Shown here: piece after piece, positions 53,525 to 62,992 of the stretch
Position numbering within the stretch: the stretch's first letter is position 1
How the letters are laid out: every line of letters begins with the position of its first letter
NCBI GenBank assembly: GCA_020861095.1
Contig: JAJBTC010000212.1
Coordinates: 24,904 to 88,903 of the forward strand
DNA length: 64,000 nucleotides
DNA from: Bacteroides sp.
Lineage (GTDB): Bacteria > Bacteroidota > Bacteroidia > Bacteroidales > Bacteroidaceae
Direction: 5' to 3'
The notes under the pieces: generated by a model
Databases searched by the model: none
Told to the model about the DNA's origin: nothing
Seen by the model: the letters and a program-made list of their open reading frames with translations, nothing else
Program-made: the position numbers and the translations under genes

Positions 53525-56299
53525 TCAATACCATTGAATATTACTTTGCGTCTGACTACGCTGCTCCCACTTCAGGTCCTGCAAAACGCTGGCACTGGCC
53601 CGGATGGTAAAGTTATAATATTTATATACACCAAAAGGAGAGATACTGGCAGTCATTGTCCAGCAATGCAAATCGCGGGAAATACTGCAAGAGGTCTGTG
53701 TGATCTGTTTGGCATCGAAGTCGTATCCACTGCTGAAACTACACGACCAGTTGCTGGAAAGTTTGATATTGCCACTCATACTCAGGTTGTGAGTATACCG
53801 ATAGGGATATCGCATGGTCTTCGGATCGATCTCGGCCGATGTATTTTCGCGGATGTTGAAAGAATAATTGAAGTTCAGAGACCAGGGCATTTTAAACACC
53901 TGATAGCCATCGGAGTCTGCCTGTGCTCTTTCCACGCGTTTGGTAAGCCCTGTCAGGCCTTCATCTTCTCCGGATTCCTCTTCTGCAGAGGATGGCGGCG
54001 GACTGTCATCAGCGTTGTCGTCCTTGTCTTTTCTGCCAAACCACTTCCGGAACGTATCGTTGTTGAAGTTGTAATTAAAAGAAGAACCCCAGCCCGAAAA
54101 ACGTCCGAAGCGTCCGTACGACCACTCCGTACGATTGCCTACTACTACGCGTCCTGTCGTTTCATCAAACTGATAGGCATACGTCGCGAAAGTAGAGTTC
54201 ATACTCAGTGTATAGTTCTTGGTCAGCTTCATACGCAACCGCAACGACAGGTCACTCCAATGCTTTTCCTTAACAGCCGTATTGTAAGAGAGGCTACCTC
54301 CCAGTTCATCGATCAGGCTGATCTTTTTATATCCGGTAGTATCCTTTTTGGATTTGAACTTCATTTCGAAGTTATTGGAAATATCCAGAGATATGGTTCC
54401 ACTCCTCCCCTGCCCGGGTACACTGAAAGTCTGACCTGCATACGGAGAATAAGTCACCGTATCTCTTCTACCTGTACTCAGATTGTCATATTCATAAGTT
54501 TGCCAATACCCATAACGGGATGCTCCGAAGTCCGGAGCTGCACTGATGGAAAGTTGAGGAGTGAATACATGCCGGATCTGTATCTCTTTCTCTTTGGCGA
54601 ACAAAGGTTTGTACATACCATACAATTTGGTACCTAAAGAGAGACTCGCATTGTAATTATAGACCCGATGGAATCCATATACCGTATCCTGTACCTCGTC
54701 GTAGAGATCCGGGTCCCAGTCTCTCATCACCTTACGTGTATACCAACGTTCGGTATAGTTGACCGACGGAGTCAGGTTGAAGTAGTTGAACAAAGTGAAC
54801 GTCGCACTGACCGGTACATTGTGATTCATCGCGTTTTCCCAATCTTTCAGCAGACTGGATTTGAACAACTGATCGTCTTTGGTCTTGATGCTGTTGGTCA
54901 GACGACCGGTATAACGTATAGAGATCTTCTCGTACCAACGGTCGGACCCTACCGCGTTCTTGCGTCTGAACGGGTAGATCTGACTCAGGGAGATATTCAG
55001 GTCGGGGAATGTCACAGCGATCGAAGAGTCGCGCATCGTCTGTGCGATATTCGCCGTACCCGAAAGAGTCAGTTTCTGATCCGGAAAACTACGGGAATAA
55101 CTCACACTGGATGTCTTTGTATTCTGAGTCATCAACTGTGAGTTGTAGAGGTTGTTCACATTGGTACGTTCGTAACTGCTGGTAGCAAAATTCACACTGG
55201 CCGAGAAAGTACTGTTGGGACTGGCCTTCGCATCCTGACGATGGCTCCACACTACTTTGAAGTCTTTGGCTACCGAATAGTCGGGCAGGTTCTTCTCACC
55301 CAGTTTGGTGATCTGATAACTGGCCTGTAGTGCACCGGAATATTTATAACGACGGTTGTAGTTCGATTCTACCCCCAGCGACCAGGAGCCTTTGGTAAAT
55401 ATATCTCCGATCACTTTCAGGTCCATCATGTCACTGATCGCGAAATAATATCCTCCGTTGGTGAGTCCGAAACCACGGCTCGAATCATCCATGTAAGAAG
55501 GCATAATAAATCCGGAAGAGTAACTGCTGGAAAACGGAAAGAAGAAAAACGGAACCGCGATCGGAAGCGGAACATCCTCCACCACCAGATAGGCCGGACC
55601 GGTGACCACATTCTTCTTCGGACGCACTTTTGCGCGGGTCAGCTGGAGATAAAAGTGCGGATGATCGTGATGATCGCAGGTGGTATACCGACCGTTCGGC
55701 ATATATAATTCATCTCCTTCTCCTTTCTTGACATCCCGGCCTGTGACATAGCCTTCTCCCTGTTGGGTAACCACATTGTTGATAAATCCCTTCTTTGATT
55801 TGAAATTGTATCGGATGGTCTTGGTCTCATACGGAGTATCGCCGTCGGTAAATATCGGTGAGCCCTGCAATACCCCCAGAGAGTCGGCAACACCACGGGC
55901 AAAGACCGTGCTGCTGTCGAGATTCATGGTGATGATCTCCGCCTTCAGTTCGATCGATTCATAATTCACCTGGCTGTCACCATACAAATGCGCAAATCCG
56001 CCCTGTAGGAACACAATCGAGTCTGTGGCTTCGTAGATCACCGGCGCATCCAACGGTTGTTTCTTCTGTACAGGTTCTATGACCAACAGGCTGTCACTGC
56101 CCAAGGTATCTACCGTCAATGTATCCTGCCGGAGACTATCCAACGGCACGGAAGAGAGGATGTCCAGAGAATCGGGAGTAAGAGAATCGGTGTCCAATGC
56201 CTCTTTGTTGCGACGCTGAGCTACGGCGTTCTCAGGAAGCACAAATAAAACAAACAAGAATAAGAATGATATGATCGTATTTGCTTTCAATCGAGGCAT
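53525..56299 (-). CDS. LptD-like outer-membrane LPS-assembly protein
   Basis: 924 residues from ATG at 56299 (MPRLKANTIISFLFLFVLF), a signal peptide; the codon before it is TTG. After a Ser/Asp-rich linker (TDSLTPDSLDILSSVPLDSL) comes an OstA/LptA-like beta-jellyroll (IVFLQGGFAHLYGDSQVNYE), then a large beta-barrel ending in W-Y. The family inserts lipopolysaccharide into the outer leaflet. Single gene with its own promoter, convergent with ung and next to an HD-domain gene on the same strand. Confidence 0.9.
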   Translation of the reverse strand: MPRLKANTIISFLFLFVLFVLPENAVAQRRNKEALDTDSLTPDSLDILSSVPLDSLRQDTLTVDTLGSDSLLVIEPVQKKQPLDAPVIYEATDSIVFLQGGFAHLYGDSQVNYESIELKAEIITMNLDSSTVFARGVADSLGVLQGSPIFTDGDTPYETKTIRYNFKSKKGFINNVVTQQGEGYVTGRDVKKGEGDELYMPNGRYTTCDHHDHPHFYLQLTRAKVRPKKNVVTGPAYLVVEDVPLPIAVPFFFFPFSSSYSSGFIMPSYMDDSSRGFGLTNGGYYFAISDMMDLKVIGDIFTKGSWSLGVESNYNRRYKYSGALQASYQITKLGEKNLPDYSVAKDFKVVWSHRQDAKASPNSTFSASVNFATSSYERTNVNNLYNSQLMTQNTKTSSVSYSRSFPDQKLTLSGTANIAQTMRDSSIAVTFPDLNISLSQIYPFRRKNAVGSDRWYEKISIRYTGRLTNSIKTKDDQLFKSSLLKDWENAMNHNVPVSATFTLFNYFNLTPSVNYTERWYTRKVMRDWDPDLYDEVQDTVYGFHRVYNYNASLSLGTKLYGMYKPLFAKEKEIQIRHVFTPQLSISAAPDFGASRYGYWQTYEYDNLSTGRRDTVTYSPYAGQTFSVPGQGRSGTISLDISNNFEMKFKSKKDTTGYKKISLIDELGGSLSYNTAVKEKHWSDLSLRLRMKLTKNYTLSMNSTFATYAYQFDETTGRVVVGNRTEWSYGRFGRFSGWGSSFNYNFNNDTFRKWFGRKDKDDNADDSPPPSSAEEESGEDEGLTGLTKRVERAQADSDGYQVFKMPWSLNFNYSFNIRENTSAEIDPKTMRYPYRYTHNLSMSGNIKLSSNWSCSFSSGYDFDAKQITQTSCSISRDLHCWTMTASISPFGVYKYYNFTIRASASVLQDLKWEQRSQTQSNIQWY

Positions 56300-56325
56300 C
56301 AACTATTTGTTTACGCTTGGAGGCA

Positions 56326-56333
56326 CAAAAGTA
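56326..56333 (-). promoter_or_regulatory. Promoter -7 element of the lptD-like gene
   Basis: CAAAAGTA on plus is TACTTTTG on minus, matching TAnnTTTG, 27 bp before the ATG at 56299. The -33 element is not clear. Confidence 0.6.
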
Positions 56334-56387
56334 CACATTCTTCCTAAAATAGTGGAACGAACGAGCTATTTTAATTATTTTTAGAGG

Positions 56388-56927
56388 CTACAAGAAACAT
56401 TCGCACCACTTATCAAAACGCATCGTTCCTTCTTCACCATGCTTAGCCACACTCTTACGGGCAGCCTCTATACTTTTTTCTTCTTCAAGACGGGTTTTGG
56501 AGAAAAACTTATCCGCGAAACAGATTACCTGTTCCTCCATACTGACGGGAAGCATATCCCGGTGAGGCAAAGGCAATTTACGGTCTGTGATCTCTGACAA
56601 TGCAATCCCTGCTCCGGTGTGTCGCTCACAGACCCACGCATGCCGCGGCAATCCTGCCTCCCGCAACAGATCGGCACCCAGATAACCGTGACAGATATAG
56701 GGCAACTCTCCATAGCATTGTAAGTCGGGAGCATGGGTACGAAAAATGCCGATATCATGCAACATAGCCGCTTCTTCCAGGAAATCCAGGTCAAGTTCAA
56801 GCTCCGGATGATTCCTGGCGATCCACAAAGCTTTGTCTGCCACCGAACGGCTGTGACTCATCAATACAGAGCGGAGAAAAGGACTCTGCTCTGTATAGAA
56901 ACGATCTATCAATGCACTGGTATCCAT
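56388..56927 (-). CDS. HD-domain phosphohydrolase
   Basis: 179 residues. HD metal-binding pattern: the first His in VLMSHSRSVADKALWIA, the HD pair in EEAAMLHDIGIF, then ICHGYLGADLLREAGL and VCERHTGAG, then VICFADKFFSK. HD proteins hydrolyse phosphate esters of nucleotides; this group is often annotated as a uridylyl-removing or phosphohydrolase-like protein, but the substrate here is unknown. It is 88 bp upstream of the lptD-like gene on the same strand. Confidence 0.88.
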   Translation of the reverse strand: MDTSALIDRFYTEQSPFLRSVLMSHSRSVADKALWIARNHPELELDLDFLEEAAMLHDIGIFRTHAPDLQCYGELPYICHGYLGADLLREAGLPRHAWVCERHTGAGIALSEITDRKLPLPHRDMLPVSMEEQVICFADKFFSKTRLEEEKSIEAARKSVAKHGEEGTMRFDKWCECFL

Positions 56928-56940
56928 GCGAAAATGAAAG

Positions 56941-56971
56941 TTGTATTACTGGTCAGAATTCCGTACTTTTG
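56941..56971 (+). promoter_or_regulatory. Promoter candidate for the NamZ-type gene
   Basis: TTG at 56941-56943, a 20-nt spacer and TACTTTTG at 56964-56971. The gene starts at 57104, so the leader would be about 125 nt. Confidence 0.5.
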
Positions 56972-57103
56972 TGAAATATAAGATGTGCCTTAGCACAGTT
57001 GAAATAAATTTCGCTTTGCTTTCGGCCTACACTATATCCGTGCAATATTACAAAAAATATACAGTGAATCAAAAGTCTGTCTACAGATTTTCAAATTTTA
57101 TCT

Positions 57104-58270
57104 ATGAAACCTATTCTTCCACTCTGGCTTTTCTTTTCGGGCTGTCTCACCGTTTTACCCCTGTCTGCTCAACAAGTGATCACAGGCGCGGAACGCACTT
57201 CGGAATATCTTCCCTTACTGGAAGGGAAGCGCGTTGGCCTGGTTGTCAACCACACCTCCATTCTCGGAAAAGAACACACTCACCTGTTAGACACACTCCT
57301 TTTATCGGGGATAGAGGTAAAAGCTGTATTTGCTCCGGAACATGGATTCCGGGGAGATGCCGATGCCGGAGAGACCATCCGGAACGGAAAAGACACACGG
57401 ACAGGGACCCCGATCATCTCTCTGTATGGAGACAACAAAAAACCAACCGCCCGGCAGATGGAGACGATAGATGTCATGGTCTTCGATATTCAGGATGTAG
57501 GAGCCCGTTTCTATACTTACATAAGTACCATGTATTATGTAATGGAAGCCTGTACGGAACACCGGAAACAACTGATCGTTCTCGATCGTCCCAACCCTTG
57601 TGATTATGTGCAGGGACCCGTACTGAAACCAGCTTACAAAAGTTTTGTAGGGATCGTCCCCCTGCCTGTGCTGCACGGATGCACGGTGGGCGAACTGGCC
57701 CGGATGTTCAACGGAGAAAGATGGATCAGTCAAACGAAAGACGGATGCGACCTGACAGTGATCCCCGTGCAGGGGTGGGTACACGGACAACCCTATTCGC
57801 TGCCGGTAAAGCCCTCTCCCAACCTGCCCAACGATCAATCCATCCGTTTGTATCCTTCGCTGTGTCTGTTCGAAGCAACGCGCGTCAGTGTAGGAAGAGG
57901 TACTACCTTCCCATTTCAGGTAGTAGGAGCACCGGATAAAAAATACGGAGAGTTCAGTTTTACCCCCCGTTCCCTACCGGGATTTGACAAAAACCCCATG
58001 CACAAGGATCAGCTATGTTACGGCACAGATTTGAGAGAAGAAGAAATACATACGGGATTTACCTTGCGTTATTTCCTGGATTTTTATCAGCGGTCGGGCC
58101 AGGGAACCCATTTCTTTTCCCGTGCCAAATGGTTCGATCTGCTGATGGGAACAGATCAGGTACGCAAAGAGATACTGGCCGGCAAAACGGAACCAGAGAT
58201 CGCCGCAGGTTGGGAGGATGAATTGAATGAGTATAAGAAAATGCGCTCTGCCTACCTTCTCTATCGCTGA
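57104..58270 (+). CDS. DUF1343 exo-beta-N-acetylmuramidase (NamZ family)
   Basis: 388 residues with signal peptide MKPILPLWLFFSGCLTVLPLSA. The DUF1343 core is clear: GKRVGLVVNHTSILG, FAPEHGFRGDADAGE, VFDIQDVGARFYTYISTMYY, VLDRPNPCDY and SVGRGTTFPFQVVGAP. The family's NamZ removes terminal MurNAc from peptidoglycan fragments outside the cytoplasm. The original family member is in Bacillus; Bacteroidetes homologues (as in Tannerella) take part in muropeptide recycling. It is convergent with the symporter-family gene with a 20-bp gap. Confidence 0.92.
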   Translation: MKPILPLWLFFSGCLTVLPLSAQQVITGAERTSEYLPLLEGKRVGLVVNHTSILGKEHTHLLDTLLLSGIEVKAVFAPEHGFRGDADAGETIRNGKDTRTGTPIISLYGDNKKPTARQMETIDVMVFDIQDVGARFYTYISTMYYVMEACTEHRKQLIVLDRPNPCDYVQGPVLKPAYKSFVGIVPLPVLHGCTVGELARMFNGERWISQTKDGCDLTVIPVQGWVHGQPYSLPVKPSPNLPNDQSIRLYPSLCLFEATRVSVGRGTTFPFQVVGAPDKKYGEFSFTPRSLPGFDKNPMHKDQLCYGTDLREEEIHTGFTLRYFLDFYQRSGQGTHFFSRAKWFDLLMGTDQVRKEILAGKTEPEIAAGWEDELNEYKKMRSAYLLYR

Positions 58271-58290
58271 ACAGACGAACTTCCCAGAGA

Positions 58291-59190
58291 TTATTTCCCG
58301 GGCAACTCACGCCTGCGCTTTTTCCACAACTGCCAGGAGTTGATCAGGTTCTGCCACAACACATACGCCCCCGGCCCCACCGCGGACAAGGGCTGGAGGT
58401 AAGCATGTGCCATCCAGATCGCAAGGATCGTATTCTTCTGTCCCAATGCCTGCCCGCCACTGATGCGTTCGCCCCAGACCTCACCGAGATTTTTCCCGAT
58501 AAAGAATTGTACCACACAACACCCCAACGCGGCCAGAGCAATCACTACCTTTATTTTTCCATCCGTAGGATCGTTCAACAAAGGAGACAGCGTCTGCGCG
58601 GTAACAATAGACAGTGAAAATGCCCAGAGGTAAAAAGCCAGATCCTGCAGATCGGCAATGCGCTGATGCCACCGGGGCATCCATGCTTTCAGAGCAAACG
58701 CAACCAGAAAGGGAAGGATAAGTAAAGGGAACACCCGACTCAGGATCAATCCGAAAGACTGCCAGAAATCCATGTCCGGATGATACTCGACCAACGGAAA
58801 AAGTACAGGTACGATCAGGGCAGCCATGATATTGCTCAGTAAAGTATAGGTAGTGAGCGTAGCCGCATTGCCTCCCAACTTAGAGGTGATCACCGCGGCA
58901 GCAGTGGCCGTGGGGCACAGGATGCAGACCATGACTGCTTCTGCCACGATCTTGTTCATCCGGTAAAGCAGGAAATATCCACCTATCGCACCTGCTACCT
59001 GAATGAGCAAAAGCCAGCCATGCAACGGTTTGGGTTTCAGTTCCGAAAAAGACATCTTACAAAACGTCACAAAGAGCATCACAAAAAGCAGGTAAGGAGT
59101 AAGAAAAGAGAGATGAATAAGTACAGGATAGCCTATGGCTCCCACGAGCATGGCTACAGGTAATGCCCAGTTTTTCAGGAATCTCCACAT
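58291..59190 (-). CDS. Bile acid:sodium symporter (BASS)-family transporter
   Basis: 299 residues with about ten hydrophobic segments (MLVGAIGYPVLIHLSFLTPY, TLLSNIMAALIVPVLFPLVE, FPLLILPFLVAFALKAW). The BASS core ILCPTATAAAVITSKLGGN and the late GGQALGQKNTILAIWMAHAY fit the family. Substrate in Bacteroidales is not established (bile acid, organic anion or other). It is a single gene, convergent with namZ and divergent from the TonB receptor. Confidence 0.9.
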   Translation of the reverse strand: MWRFLKNWALPVAMLVGAIGYPVLIHLSFLTPYLLFVMLFVTFCKMSFSELKPKPLHGWLLLIQVAGAIGGYFLLYRMNKIVAEAVMVCILCPTATAAAVITSKLGGNAATLTTYTLLSNIMAALIVPVLFPLVEYHPDMDFWQSFGLILSRVFPLLILPFLVAFALKAWMPRWHQRIADLQDLAFYLWAFSLSIVTAQTLSPLLNDPTDGKIKVVIALAALGCCVVQFFIGKNLGEVWGERISGGQALGQKNTILAIWMAHAYLQPLSAVGPGAYVLWQNLINSWQLWKKRRRELPGK

Positions 59191-59242
59191 GAAGCAGTCA
59201 TTTATTTTTTTTGCAAAGTAACGCCGAATAGGGGAATAATGT

Positions 59243-59250
59243 TACCTTTG
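59243..59250 (+). promoter_or_regulatory. Promoter -7 element of the TonB receptor gene
   Basis: TACCTTTG matches TAnnTTTG, 35 bp before the ATG at 59286. A TTTG at 59210-59213 is too far for the usual spacer. No cobalamin riboswitch is seen in the 95-bp leader. Confidence 0.5.
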
Positions 59251-59285
59251 GCGCGTATTTTTTTATTAAAAACTTTATTTTAAAC

Positions 59286-61331
59286 ATGAAAGAAAACAAG
59301 TGTACCACACAGGGCGCGTTTCGCTGGAAACAGTTCAATCGCAAGGGTTACGCTGTGTTCTGCAGTTTGAAGAAGGAATTCCAGATCGGAGTATTGGCGT
59401 TCTCTACGCTGACCTTCGTGAACATGGGATCTGTCTCCGCACAAAACGAGACTCCTGTTCAACTAAAGAATTACGAACTCGAAGAGATTGAAGTAACCGG
59501 CACCCGTGTCCCGCTGACCGAACTGGAGTCGGCAAAAATGGTGACTGTACTTTCGCGCGCGGACATTCAGGCGGCGGCGGTACAAAGTATCAACGATCTT
59601 CTCAAATACGCCGTCGGGGTCGACGTCCGGCAACGGGGGGAATTTGGAGTACAAACAGACATCTCCGTCCGCGGAGGTACTTTCGACCAGGTTACTCTCC
59701 TACTCAACGGGGTAAACATCACCAATCCTCAGACCGGCCACCACACAGCCGACCTCCCCGTCTCTCTCAACGACATCGAACGTATTGAAATCCTCGAAGG
59801 CCCGGGGGCCCGGGTATTCGGCACTTCTGCCTTTACGGGTGCCATCAACATCATTACCCGAAGGGATACGGACAATCAGGGCAGTGTACATCTGACAACA
59901 GGCGGATATGGCCTGGTCGGAGGAGGAGGAAGGATCAACTACGTAACACATTCTTTCGCCCAGCAGGCTTCCGGAAGTTACCACCGCAGCGACGGAGCAA
60001 CAAAGAACAGTGATTTCCGTATCGGAAGGGCCTATTACCAGGGGAAATACACCTCCTCTCAGGCAGACATTCACTGGCAATTCGGATTCAGCGACCAAAA
60101 ATTCGGTGCCAATACCTTCTATACACCTAAGTACGACAACCAGTATGAAGAACTCAGACGCTACCTGATCTCCGTACAGGCAGAGAGCAAAGGGTGGCTG
60201 CATCTCACTCCGACCATTTACTGGCAACGTTCGAACGATCATTACCAACTGATAAGGAGAGATGACTTTGGGGAGAACTTCCATAGAAGTGATGTTTTCG
60301 GAGCCAATCTGAATGCTTACTTTACTTCCATCTTAGGAAAAACGGCTTTCGGTACCGAGATACGCAACGAAGGTATACTGAGCACCAACCTGGGCAAACC
60401 CCTCGAAGAAGAACACTATGTGAAAGTGAGCGGAAAAGACCGCTATTTCGACAAAAGGGACAATCGTACCAATATCAGTTACTACATAGAACATAATCTT
60501 CTGTTGGAGAAGTGGACCCTTTCGCTGGGAATACTGGCAAACATGAATACAGCCCTGGGAACCGGCTACCGGTATTATCCGGGTGCGGACCTGTCATTCA
60601 GGCCCAAAGACAAATGGAAGTTATATGCTTCCTGGAACAAAGCGCTACGTATGCCGACCTTCACCGATCTGTATTACCAGAGTGAGACTTTACAAGGAAA
60701 TGTCGGGCTCAGGCCGGAAGAGACACATGCTACGACTTTAGGCAGTACCTATCGCACATACTTTTTCCGTGCGGATCTGAGTGTCTTCTACCATCGCGGA
60801 AAGAATATGATCGACTGGGTCCAGTATGCCCCTGACGATAAATTCCACTCCAGAAATTTCAAATTAGATAATATGGGAGTAGAACTGAATACGGAAATAA
60901 GGTTCCGGCAGATATTCCGCGAAAATTTCCTGCTCGATAATTTACAAATAAGCTATGGATACATCCATCAGAAACGCCACGATGAGGTAGAATTCTACCG
61001 TTCCAACTACGCGTTCCAGTACCTGAAACATAAATTTATTGCCAGACTCAACCATCGTGTATGGAGACAACTGAGTGGAAGCTGGAGCCTGCGTTGGCAA
61101 AACCGCATGGGAGGATACGACAAGTATGAAGAGAATGGAAATTCTTCGGGAGTACTCACCCCCTACCCTTCTTACGCACTGGTAGATCTGAAGTTGCACT
61201 GGGATACAGAGCGAATAAAGATATTTGCGGAAGCAAACAATCTTCTCAACCGTTCGTACTACGATTTCGGTGATATACCTCAGGCGGGATTCTGGTTCCG
61301 CGCAGGAGTAAATTATACCTTCTCTTTCTGA
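59286..61331 (+). CDS. TonB-dependent outer-membrane receptor (BtuB/FepA-like)
   Basis: 681 residues. A long N-terminal extension (about 28 residues, FRWKQFNRKGYAVFCSLKKE) precedes the signal peptide core ending in VSAQ. The TonB-box-like segment LEEIEVTGTRVPL is followed by the plug (VLSRADIQAAAVQSINDLLK, TDISVRGGTFDQVTLLLNGV, RIEILEGPGARVFGTSAFTG) and a barrel ending in F (RAGVNYTFSF). It has no carboxypeptidase-D domain, so it is not a SusC. The substrate may be a metal chelate, vitamin or other small ligand. A bulged hairpin terminator follows at about 61353-61397. Confidence 0.93.
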   Translation: MKENKCTTQGAFRWKQFNRKGYAVFCSLKKEFQIGVLAFSTLTFVNMGSVSAQNETPVQLKNYELEEIEVTGTRVPLTELESAKMVTVLSRADIQAAAVQSINDLLKYAVGVDVRQRGEFGVQTDISVRGGTFDQVTLLLNGVNITNPQTGHHTADLPVSLNDIERIEILEGPGARVFGTSAFTGAINIITRRDTDNQGSVHLTTGGYGLVGGGGRINYVTHSFAQQASGSYHRSDGATKNSDFRIGRAYYQGKYTSSQADIHWQFGFSDQKFGANTFYTPKYDNQYEELRRYLISVQAESKGWLHLTPTIYWQRSNDHYQLIRRDDFGENFHRSDVFGANLNAYFTSILGKTAFGTEIRNEGILSTNLGKPLEEEHYVKVSGKDRYFDKRDNRTNISYYIEHNLLLEKWTLSLGILANMNTALGTGYRYYPGADLSFRPKDKWKLYASWNKALRMPTFTDLYYQSETLQGNVGLRPEETHATTLGSTYRTYFFRADLSVFYHRGKNMIDWVQYAPDDKFHSRNFKLDNMGVELNTEIRFRQIFRENFLLDNLQISYGYIHQKRHDEVEFYRSNYAFQYLKHKFIARLNHRVWRQLSGSWSLRWQNRMGGYDKYEENGNSSGVLTPYPSYALVDLKLHWDTERIKIFAEANNLLNRSYYDFGDIPQAGFWFRAGVNYTFSF

Positions 61332-61352
61332 TCGTCCGTCAGATAGATACAC

Positions 61353-61397
61353 ACCTCCTTTGCCTGTAACATGCAGTATACAGGAAAGGAGGTTTTA
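61353..61397 (+). terminator. Hairpin terminator after the TonB receptor
   Basis: CCTCCTTT-G-CCTGTA pairs with TACAGG-AAAGGAGG (one bulge) followed by TTTTAT. Confidence 0.75.
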
Positions 61398-61785
61398 TAA
61401 GAACCTGTCTGATTTTTCTGTTCATCCTGATCCTTCGTTTCACTGCTCATTTATCCATAGGTCTTTCTGATCACATCGATCTTTGATTGACTATGTACAT
61501 CGTGATGTCAGAAATACTGATTTTTGATGGATTTTACCGACCGCCTGGTTGGCTATGCCGATCTACGATTGACTCCGTCGACCGTTGGGTTGGCTACGCC
61601 GATCTACGATTCAGGGATACAAAGAGCCGGATATATACTAACAGTATATAATCCCAATCGTACATCGTAAATCCTCACATTGTAAATCAGTAAATTCTTC
61701 TCTTTTTTGCAGGCAAGCCGTACCGGGAAGAACCTAAAAAACACAAAACTTAACTTGAATTGTAGAGTTTTCTGCAAAAATCTGC
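61398..61785. other. Gene-free region with short direct repeats
   Basis: Two near copies of TTGGCTAYGCCGATCTACGATT at about 61549-61613 and no gene. A related wording (GACCGTTGG, GACTCCG) also occurs near 12690 and 32229. These are low-complexity intergenic repeats of unknown role. Confidence 0.5.
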
Positions 61786-61793
61786 TAAATTTG
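61760..61793 (+). promoter_or_regulatory. Promoter of the amidase gene, very close to its start
   Basis: TAAATTTG at 61786-61793 matches TAnnTTTG, with TTG at 61760-61762 upstream (23-nt spacer). The ATG at 61802 is only 8 bp past the -7 element, so the transcript would be almost leaderless. Confidence 0.55.
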
Positions 61794-61801
61794 CACACAG
61801 A

Positions 61802-62974
61802 ATGATGAGATTGAGTAAAAATTTTCTTTTTGTCAGACTACTCTATATCAGTCTATGGGGCTTCCTGCTAAGTGGAAGCAGCCTATGGGCAAAGGATTTT
61901 GTAGTTGTGATTGATCCCGGACACGGAGGGCGTGACCCGGGAGCAGTAGGGAAAATATCCAAAGAAAAAGATATCAATCTGAAAGTGGCCCTTAAAGTCG
62001 GCGATCTGATCAAAAAAAACTGTAAAGATGTGAAAGTGATCTATACCCGGAGCACAGATGTATTTGTGGCACTGGACCGAAGGGCAGAGATCGCAAACAA
62101 TGCCAAAGCCGATCTGTTCATATCTATACATACGGATGCGGCATCCGGATCTAAAACGGTCAGAGGTGCCTCTACCTGGACGTTAGGATTGGCACGGTCA
62201 GACGCGAACCTGGAGGTTGCCAAACGAGAAAATGCGGTGATCCTCTACGAAAGTGATTACCAGACGCGCTATGCCGGTTTCAATCCGAATTCTGCGGAAT
62301 CTTATATCATTTTTGAATTTATGCAGGACAAATACATGGAGCACAGTGTACATCTGGCCTCATTGATGCAGAAAGAATTCAAAACAACCTGCAAACGGGT
62401 CGACCGGGGTGTACATCAGGCAGGATTCCTTGTACTCAAAGCCAGTGCCATGCCCAGTATCCTGATCGAACTGGGGTTCATTTCTACCCCGGAAGAAGAG
62501 CGGTATCTGAACAGTGAACAGGGAATGAACACCCTGGCGAATGGTATCTATCGCGGATTTCTGCAATACAAAAAAGAACAGGAGTTGCGCCTGACAGGAG
62601 TGAGTCAGATCGTCATACCACCTGCCGCGTCAGAACCGGGATCTGCTCCTCCACAAACCTCAGTCACTGCTTCACAAGAGGCCCCTTCCCACTCCGATGA
62701 AGAGATTGTATTCAAGGTACAGATACTAAGTGCCAATCGCCTGCTACCGGCAAATGATAAAAGTTTCAAAGGCCTGAAAGGGGTAGATCACTATAAAGAA
62801 GGAAATACGTACAAATACACATACGGAGCTTCGGCCGATTATAACCAGATACAACAAACCCGTCGGTCCATTTCCGCACAATTCAAAGACGCGTTCGTGG
62901 TCGCATTCCGGGGAGATACCAAAATGGATGTAAAAGAAGCTATTGAGATCTTCAGAAAACAAAATAAAAAATAG
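61802..62974 (+). CDS. N-acetylmuramoyl-L-alanine amidase (Amidase_3) with SPOR-like tail
   Basis: 390 residues (ATG at 61802 or 61805) with signal peptide MMRLSKNFLFVRLLYISLWG. Amidase_3 zinc motifs are VVIDPGHGGRDPGAVG, LFISIHTDAASG and SILIELGFISTPEEERYL. It cleaves the amide bond between MurNAc and the stem peptide, at division or during wall growth. After a Pro/Ser-rich linker the C-terminus (VFKVQILSANRLLPANDKSF) is SPOR-like, suited to binding denuded peptidoglycan at the septum. It is 18 bp upstream of the mlaD-like gene, so cotranscribed. Confidence 0.95.
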   Translation: MMRLSKNFLFVRLLYISLWGFLLSGSSLWAKDFVVVIDPGHGGRDPGAVGKISKEKDINLKVALKVGDLIKKNCKDVKVIYTRSTDVFVALDRRAEIANNAKADLFISIHTDAASGSKTVRGASTWTLGLARSDANLEVAKRENAVILYESDYQTRYAGFNPNSAESYIIFEFMQDKYMEHSVHLASLMQKEFKTTCKRVDRGVHQAGFLVLKASAMPSILIELGFISTPEEERYLNSEQGMNTLANGIYRGFLQYKKEQELRLTGVSQIVIPPAASEPGSAPPQTSVTASQEAPSHSDEEIVFKVQILSANRLLPANDKSFKGLKGVDHYKEGNTYKYTYGASADYNQIQQTRRSISAQFKDAFVVAFRGDTKMDVKEAIEIFRKQNKK

Positions 62975-62992
62975 TCTGCAAAAAACAGAAAT

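Noticed and set aside
59191..59285. Cobalamin riboswitch before the TonB receptor
   Set aside because: The leader is only 95 bp and I see no B12-box-like sequence.
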